In this document: positions 60,318 to 64,000 of the stretch, piece by piece | Layout: each line of letters begins with the position of its first letter | How positions within the stretch are numbered: position 1 is the first letter of the stretch | Assembly (NCBI GenBank): GCA_002405835.1 | Contig: DHMO01000030.1 | Location: forward strand, 89,578 to 153,577 | Length of the DNA stretch: 64,000 bases | DNA from: Lentisphaeria bacterium UBA4640 | Lineage (GTDB): Bacteria; Verrucomicrobiota; Lentisphaeria; Victivallales; UBA1829 | Reading direction: 5' to 3' | Program-made: the position numbers and the translations under genes | The notes under the pieces: generated by a model | What the model saw: the letters and a program-made list of their open reading frames with translations, nothing else | Databases searched by the model: none | Told to the model about the DNA's origin: nothing

Positions 60318-60401
60318 TAGGCAAAACATAAAAAAAATGAAAAAAAAGCGGAAGCCGGAGATTTTTTTGCGGGAGTTTTCCGGAAAAAGCGGTCCTGCCA
60401 C

Positions 60402-60430
60402 TTGATTTTCTCCGGAAGTGACTGTAAATT
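60402..60430 (+). promoter_or_regulatory. Candidate promoter of pheA
   Basis: TTGATT (60402-60407) and TAAATT (60425-60430) are 17 bp apart, 33 bp before the ATG at 60463. Confidence 0.45.
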
Positions 60431-60462
60431 TCACATTCACGAATTTTCACAAGGATGGTGAT

Positions 60463-61533
60463 ATGGATATTCAGGATTTGAGAGTGCAGATCGACGCGAT
60501 CGACCGGCAGATCGTCCATCTGCTCAACGACCGCTACAAAGTCGTCAAGGAAGTCGGGGAGTGGAAACGGGAGCGCGGACAGCCCCTTTACGTCCCCGAA
60601 CGGGAAAAGGCGCTCCTCGAAAAACTGGAATCCCTCAATGACGGTCCCATGCCGGATTCCACGCTCCGCGCCGTGTACCGCGAAATCATGTCCGGCGCGC
60701 TCCGCCTCGAAAGTCCGCTCAAAGTCGCATTCTTCGGTCCAGAAGCGACCTTTACGCATCAGGCTGCGAAGATGAAATTCGGTCATGCCATCGACTACAT
60801 TTCCAAGCTCAGCATCGGCGACGTCTTCCATGAAGTCGAATCCGGACGCGCCAACTACGGATGCGTTCCCGTCGAAAACTCCACCGAAGGCGTGGTCAAC
60901 CACACGCTCGATATTCTCGTCGATTCCCCGCTCAAAATCTGTGCGGAAATCAACATGCGCGTCCAGCAGTGTCTGCTTGCACGGTGCGACAAATCAAACA
61001 TCCGCGTCGTTTACAGCCACGCGCAGTCGCTCGGACAGTGCCGCCACTGGCTCACTGAGAATCTGCCGAATGCGGAGCAGATCGCCGTTGCCAGCAACGC
61101 GCGCGCCGCCGAACTCGCCGCACGCGAAGACGGAGCCGCCGCAATCGGAAGCGAACTCGCCGCTGAAGTCTATCAGCTCAAGCTGCTCGAACAGGGCATT
61201 CAGGACAACCCGAACAACACGACCCGCTTCCTCATCGTCGGAAGGCAGGATGTCAAGCCGTCGGGAGAGGACAAGACCTCAATCTGTTTTGCAATCAAGG
61301 ACCGCATCGGCGCGCTGTACGACTGTCTGCTCCCGTTCAAAACGGCGGAAATCACGCTTTCCATGATCGAAAGCCGTCCGTCGAAACGCCGCAACTGGGA
61401 ATATTTCTTTTTTGTCGACATGCTCGGTCACGCCGGCGATCCGAAAATCGCCAAAGCGCTGGAAGAGCTCAATGTTCTCGCACACTCGCTCAAGATTCTG
61501 GGCAGCTATCCGTGTGCGCTTCCGCTGAATTAA
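60463..61533 (+). CDS. pheA: Bifunctional chorismate mutase/prephenate dehydratase
   Basis: PheA turns chorismate into prephenate and then phenylpyruvate for phenylalanine. The 356-residue protein has an AroQ chorismate mutase (residues ~1-85; LRVQIDAIDRQIVHLLNDRYKVVKEV), a prephenate dehydratase domain (VAFFGPEATFTHQAAKMKFG near 90, VPVENSTEGVVNHTLDIL near 135, and TTRFLIVG near 255 with the catalytic Thr), and a C-terminal ACT domain (IGALYDCLLPF, ESRPSKRRNWEYFFFVDMLGH) for feedback by phenylalanine. ATG 60463 has AAGGATG upstream; an alternative GTG at 60418 is unlikely. Confidence 0.96.
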   Translation: MDIQDLRVQIDAIDRQIVHLLNDRYKVVKEVGEWKRERGQPLYVPEREKALLEKLESLNDGPMPDSTLRAVYREIMSGALRLESPLKVAFFGPEATFTHQAAKMKFGHAIDYISKLSIGDVFHEVESGRANYGCVPVENSTEGVVNHTLDILVDSPLKICAEINMRVQQCLLARCDKSNIRVVYSHAQSLGQCRHWLTENLPNAEQIAVASNARAAELAAREDGAAAIGSELAAEVYQLKLLEQGIQDNPNNTTRFLIVGRQDVKPSGEDKTSICFAIKDRIGALYDCLLPFKTAEITLSMIESRPSKRRNWEYFFFVDMLGHAGDPKIAKALEELNVLAHSLKILGSYPCALPLN

Positions 61534-61545
61534 GGAGATGTTGAA

Positions 61546-62349
61546 ATGCAGGAAGAATACGCAATCGAAATCAAAAACGCAACCGTGAAACTCGAAGGTT
61601 ACGAAGCGCTTCATGATTTCTCCTGGAAAATCAAACGCGGCGAACGCTGGTTCGTTCTCGGACCCAACGGCGCAGGAAAAACCACGCTCGTGAAACTCAT
61701 GCTCGGTCTCGTCTGGCCGCTCTACGGAGCATCCGTTTCCATCCTCGGAAGCAGATACGGTGCATGCGACATCTACGAAATCCGCAAAAAAGTCGCATGG
61801 GCAAGTCCCTTCCTCAACACCTGGGCGGCGGACAGCACATACCGCCGCTGGACCGCGCTCGAAGTCGTCCTCTCCGGACTCGACTCGACCGTCGGTTTCT
61901 TCCGCGACGCCGAACCGGAGGAGCTTGAACGCGCTCATGCCGCTCTTGAAATGATCGAAGGCGGCGCAATCGCCGACCGTTATTTCGACCGTCTTTCCTC
62001 CGGCGAACAGGTCAAAGCGCTGATCGCCCGCGCGCTGATCGCCCGTCCCGAACTTGTGATTCTCGATGAAACCTGCGTGTTTCTTGATCTCACCAGCCGT
62101 GAAATTCTGCTGAAGGCGATCGACGACCTCGCGAACAGCCCCGACGCTCCGACCATGGTTTTCATCACCCAGCGCATCGAAGAAATCACAAAGAACTTCG
62201 ACATGGGCATGATTCTGAAGGACGGACGAATCTACAAGCAGGGACATCGCGGCGAAATTCTCACCGAAGAGAATCTCTCCGCCACTTTCGGCATGCCGCT
62301 GAAGCTGGAAGAATCCTCCAACGGCCGTATCTGGCCGGTTCTCCGCTGA
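61546..62349 (+). CDS. ABC-type ATP-binding protein (ModF/YlmA-like)
   Basis: This 267-residue stand-alone ATPase has Walker A GPNGAGKTTLVK near residue 40, signature LSSGEQVKALIARAL near 147, Walker B LVILDETCVFLD and the switch region FITQRIEEI in place of the usual His. Single-domain ATPases such as ModF or YlmA are similar. No permease is adjacent, so a transport role is doubtful. AAGGAG precedes the ATG. It is 12 bp after pheA, so the two are cotranscribed, with a strong terminator after it. Confidence 0.85.
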   Translation: MQEEYAIEIKNATVKLEGYEALHDFSWKIKRGERWFVLGPNGAGKTTLVKLMLGLVWPLYGASVSILGSRYGACDIYEIRKKVAWASPFLNTWAADSTYRRWTALEVVLSGLDSTVGFFRDAEPEELERAHAALEMIEGGAIADRYFDRLSSGEQVKALIARALIARPELVILDETCVFLDLTSREILLKAIDDLANSPDAPTMVFITQRIEEITKNFDMGMILKDGRIYKQGHRGEILTEENLSATFGMPLKLEESSNGRIWPVLR

Positions 62350-62361
62350 CCGGATGCAGCA

Positions 62362-62400
62362 GGCGGTTCCCGGGAGAAGGGAACCGCCCGTTTATTTGTT
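62362..62400 (+). terminator. Terminator after the pheA operon
   Basis: GGCGGTTCCC (62362-62371) and GGGAACCGCC (62379-62388) form a perfect 10-bp stem with a 7-nt loop, followed by a T-rich stretch (62391-62400). Confidence 0.87.
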
Positions 62401-62458
62401 TTGAACATTTCCCCATCCATCGGGTCTATTAGTTATAAAATTATGAAAGGGGAATTCC

Positions 62459-64000
62459 ATGAGATTTTTAAAACCTGAAATTCTATGGCATCTGCTTTGG
62501 ATTCTTCCGGCAATGCTCGTTCTCTACTTTGTCGCGGCGCACAAAACCGCACGGACTCTGCAGGCGTTCCTCGGGAAAAATGCGGAAAATCCGGATTATG
62601 TCCTGCTCTCAAAAGGCAGACGTGTCCTCCGCTTCATCCTGCTCTGCCTCGCCGTAATCTGTCTCGTCATCGCGGCGGCAAGACCCTCCTGGGGCGAACA
62701 GATCCAGGAACTCAACGGACAGGGACGCGACCTGCTCTTTGTCTTCGACGTCTCCCGGAGCATGCTCGCAAAGGATGTTCAGCCTTCGCGTCTCGCGCAC
62801 GCGAAATGGCTTGTGAAGGAACTTGTCAAGCTCAATCCGGGTGACCGCTTCGGGCTCATCGCTTTTGCGGGGAAGGGCTTTCTGGAGTGTCCGCTGACCA
62901 CCGACCGCACCAGCTTTGAACTTACGCTCGATGAACTCTCGACCGATTCCATTCCGCTCGGAGGAACCAATATCCAGGAGGCTCTCGCGGCGGCGCTCCA
63001 GGCGTTCAAGGCGGCGGAGACCAGCCACCGCGCCGTCATCCTCGTCACCGACGGCGATGAACTCGAAGGCAACAGCGGAAAGGCTGTCGATGAAATTGTC
63101 GCGCGCAAGATTCCGCTGTTCATCGCCGGAATCGGTGACCCTTCGCAGCCATCGATCATCCAGGTTCCCGACGGACGCGGCGGAGTCAAGACCCTGACCG
63201 ATGCGAACGGAAACGTCGTGAACAGTCCGCTGAACGAAAAACAGCTTGGCGAACTCGCAAAACGCACGGGGGGAATCTATGTCCGTTCCACCGCCGGAGA
63301 TCCCGGGCTTGTCGCTCTCGAAAAACGCATCCGCGCACTTGCGCCGCACGAGTACGACACCGTAAAAACCACAAAACCGATCGACCGCTTCAGCTATCCG
63401 CTTGCAGCGGCGTTTGTGCTGCTTCTGCTCCGCTTCATGGTCGGAGAGCGTCCCGTGCGCCGGAAACTTGCGGCATGCATGCTGTTCGCATTCTGTCTTG
63501 CCGCCTCCGGAACGGAAGAAGCCGCGCCCGCAGCCGAGGAATCGTTCAACAAAGGTGTGGAAGCGCACGAGAAGAACGATCTGAAGACGGCGTCCGAATC
63601 CTACGAAACCGCGCTCCGGAACGGCGTTGACCAGGCGGAAATCCGCGGACGCGCCACGCAGAATCTCGGCGTGATTGCGCACACGAAAGCGCGCTCCGAA
63701 CTCGCCGCTTCGCTTCAGGCGGTTCAGGGACAGAACCTCGATGAAGCGCAGAAGCAAGTTGAAAACTCTCTCAAAACGCTGAATCAGGCGGAGGGGATGT
63801 ATCTTGATTCCATGCGCGAATCCTCAGAACGCAATCAGCTTGCGAAAAACCAGTCGATTCTTCTCTCCGACCGCAAACGCGCCGAAGAGCTCAAAAAGAA
63901 AATCGAAGAGCTGAAAAAAATGCAGCAGCAGGCTCAGCAGCAGACGCAGCAGGCAAAAGATCAGCAGAAAAAAGAAAATCAGAATCAGCAGAATCAGGAT
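62459..64000 (+). CDS. BatB-BatC-type fusion: membrane vWA protein with C-terminal TPR/Gln-rich region (3' end outside window)
   Basis: The reading frame is open for 514 codons to the window edge. Two membrane helices (~9-26 and 57-73) are followed by a von Willebrand A domain with the metal site DVSRS (D97-S101), T170 and LVTDGDE near 196-201, then a third helix (~313-328). This is the BatA/BatB pattern from aerotolerance operons. The chain then continues through RRKLAACMLFAFCLAASGTE (335-354), which looks like a former signal peptide, into TPR-like repeats and a Gln/Lys-rich coiled coil, as in BatC. ATG 62459 has AAAGGGG upstream. Genes such as batA or batD should lie beyond the window. Confidence 0.87.
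   Translation, partial: MRFLKPEILWHLLWILPAMLVLYFVAAHKTARTLQAFLGKNAENPDYVLLSKGRRVLRFILLCLAVICLVIAAARPSWGEQIQELNGQGRDLLFVFDVSRSMLAKDVQPSRLAHAKWLVKELVKLNPGDRFGLIAFAGKGFLECPLTTDRTSFELTLDELSTDSIPLGGTNIQEALAAALQAFKAAETSHRAVILVTDGDELEGNSGKAVDEIVARKIPLFIAGIGDPSQPSIIQVPDGRGGVKTLTDANGNVVNSPLNEKQLGELAKRTGGIYVRSTAGDPGLVALEKRIRALAPHEYDTVKTTKPIDRFSYPLAAAFVLLLLRFMVGERPVRRKLAACMLFAFCLAASGTEEAAPAAEESFNKGVEAHEKNDLKTASESYETALRNGVDQAEIRGRATQNLGVIAHTKARSELAASLQAVQGQNLDEAQKQVENSLKTLNQAEGMYLDSMRESSERNQLAKNQSILLSDRKRAEELKKKIEELKKMQQQAQQQTQQAKDQQKKENQNQQNQD

Noticed and set aside
1..64000. tRNA, rRNA, CRISPR arrays and insertion sequences
   Set aside because: Read through all intergenic regions; no cloverleaf-like sequence, regularly spaced repeats or transposase motifs were recognised.

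Overview
The window is about 64 kb of a dense bacterial chromosome of moderately high GC. The most likely source is a Lentisphaerota (Victivallis-like) bacterium, with a broader Verrucomicrobiota/Kiritimatiellota origin as the alternative. This is inferred from pseudopilins carrying the [24 protein letters not shown]-type N-terminus and a DG-type C-terminal motif, from very large secreted clan GH-A-like proteins beside them, and from many envelope and carbohydrate genes. No rRNA, tRNA, CRISPR array, insertion sequence or prophage was recognised.

Layout. 1-4.5 kb: the tail of a heavy-metal P-type ATPase, then an ABC exporter operon (ATPase, permease, membrane-anchored helical protein). 4.6-9.5 kb: an 819-residue protein of unknown function, an AT-rich intergenic stretch, and an AT-rich LtaS/OpgB-like phosphoglycerol transferase that looks acquired. 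9.5-15.4 kb: flippase-like membrane protein, YmdB-like phosphoesterase, nadC, ruvA, a LigT-like protein, apbE and a Xer recombinase. 15.4-20.8 kb: an ABC-2 transporter, a LexA-like regulator without its nucleophilic serine, cdsA, uppS and a GmhA-like isomerase. 21-26.4 kb: a GspE-type pilus ATPase with an N-terminal membrane hairpin, a CvpA-like protein, a NifX-like protein, an M24 peptidase, plsY and gpsA. 26.4-34.3 kb: AlbA_2 and AAA/DUF4143 proteins, a GH127-like enzyme, lysA, mreB and a circularly permuted SGNH hydrolase.

34.3-47.6 kb and 53.6-60.3 kb hold the most distinctive content: three versions of one cassette. Each joins a pseudopilin-like secreted protein to a roughly 1,070-1,100-residue secreted clan GH-A-like glycosidase, with a dedicated regulator (AraC, or GntR fused to a LacI-type sensor). 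One also carries a GH38 alpha-mannosidase and another an FAD-dependent oxidoreductase. Consensus-like promoters and palindromes sit upstream of the cassette genes. I infer modular glycan-use loci, functionally comparable to polysaccharide utilisation loci but built around pseudopilins instead of SusC/D. The GspE ATPase at 21-22.4 kb is a candidate, but unproven, partner.

47.8-53.5 kb between the cassettes: two Hsp20 chaperones behind an unusual double operator, mutS, a secreted TPR protein and a 29-residue basic ribosomal-type protein. 60.4-64 kb: pheA, a ModF-like ABC ATPase and the start of a BatB-BatC-type fusion running off the window. Protein functions are read from motifs; no database search was possible.
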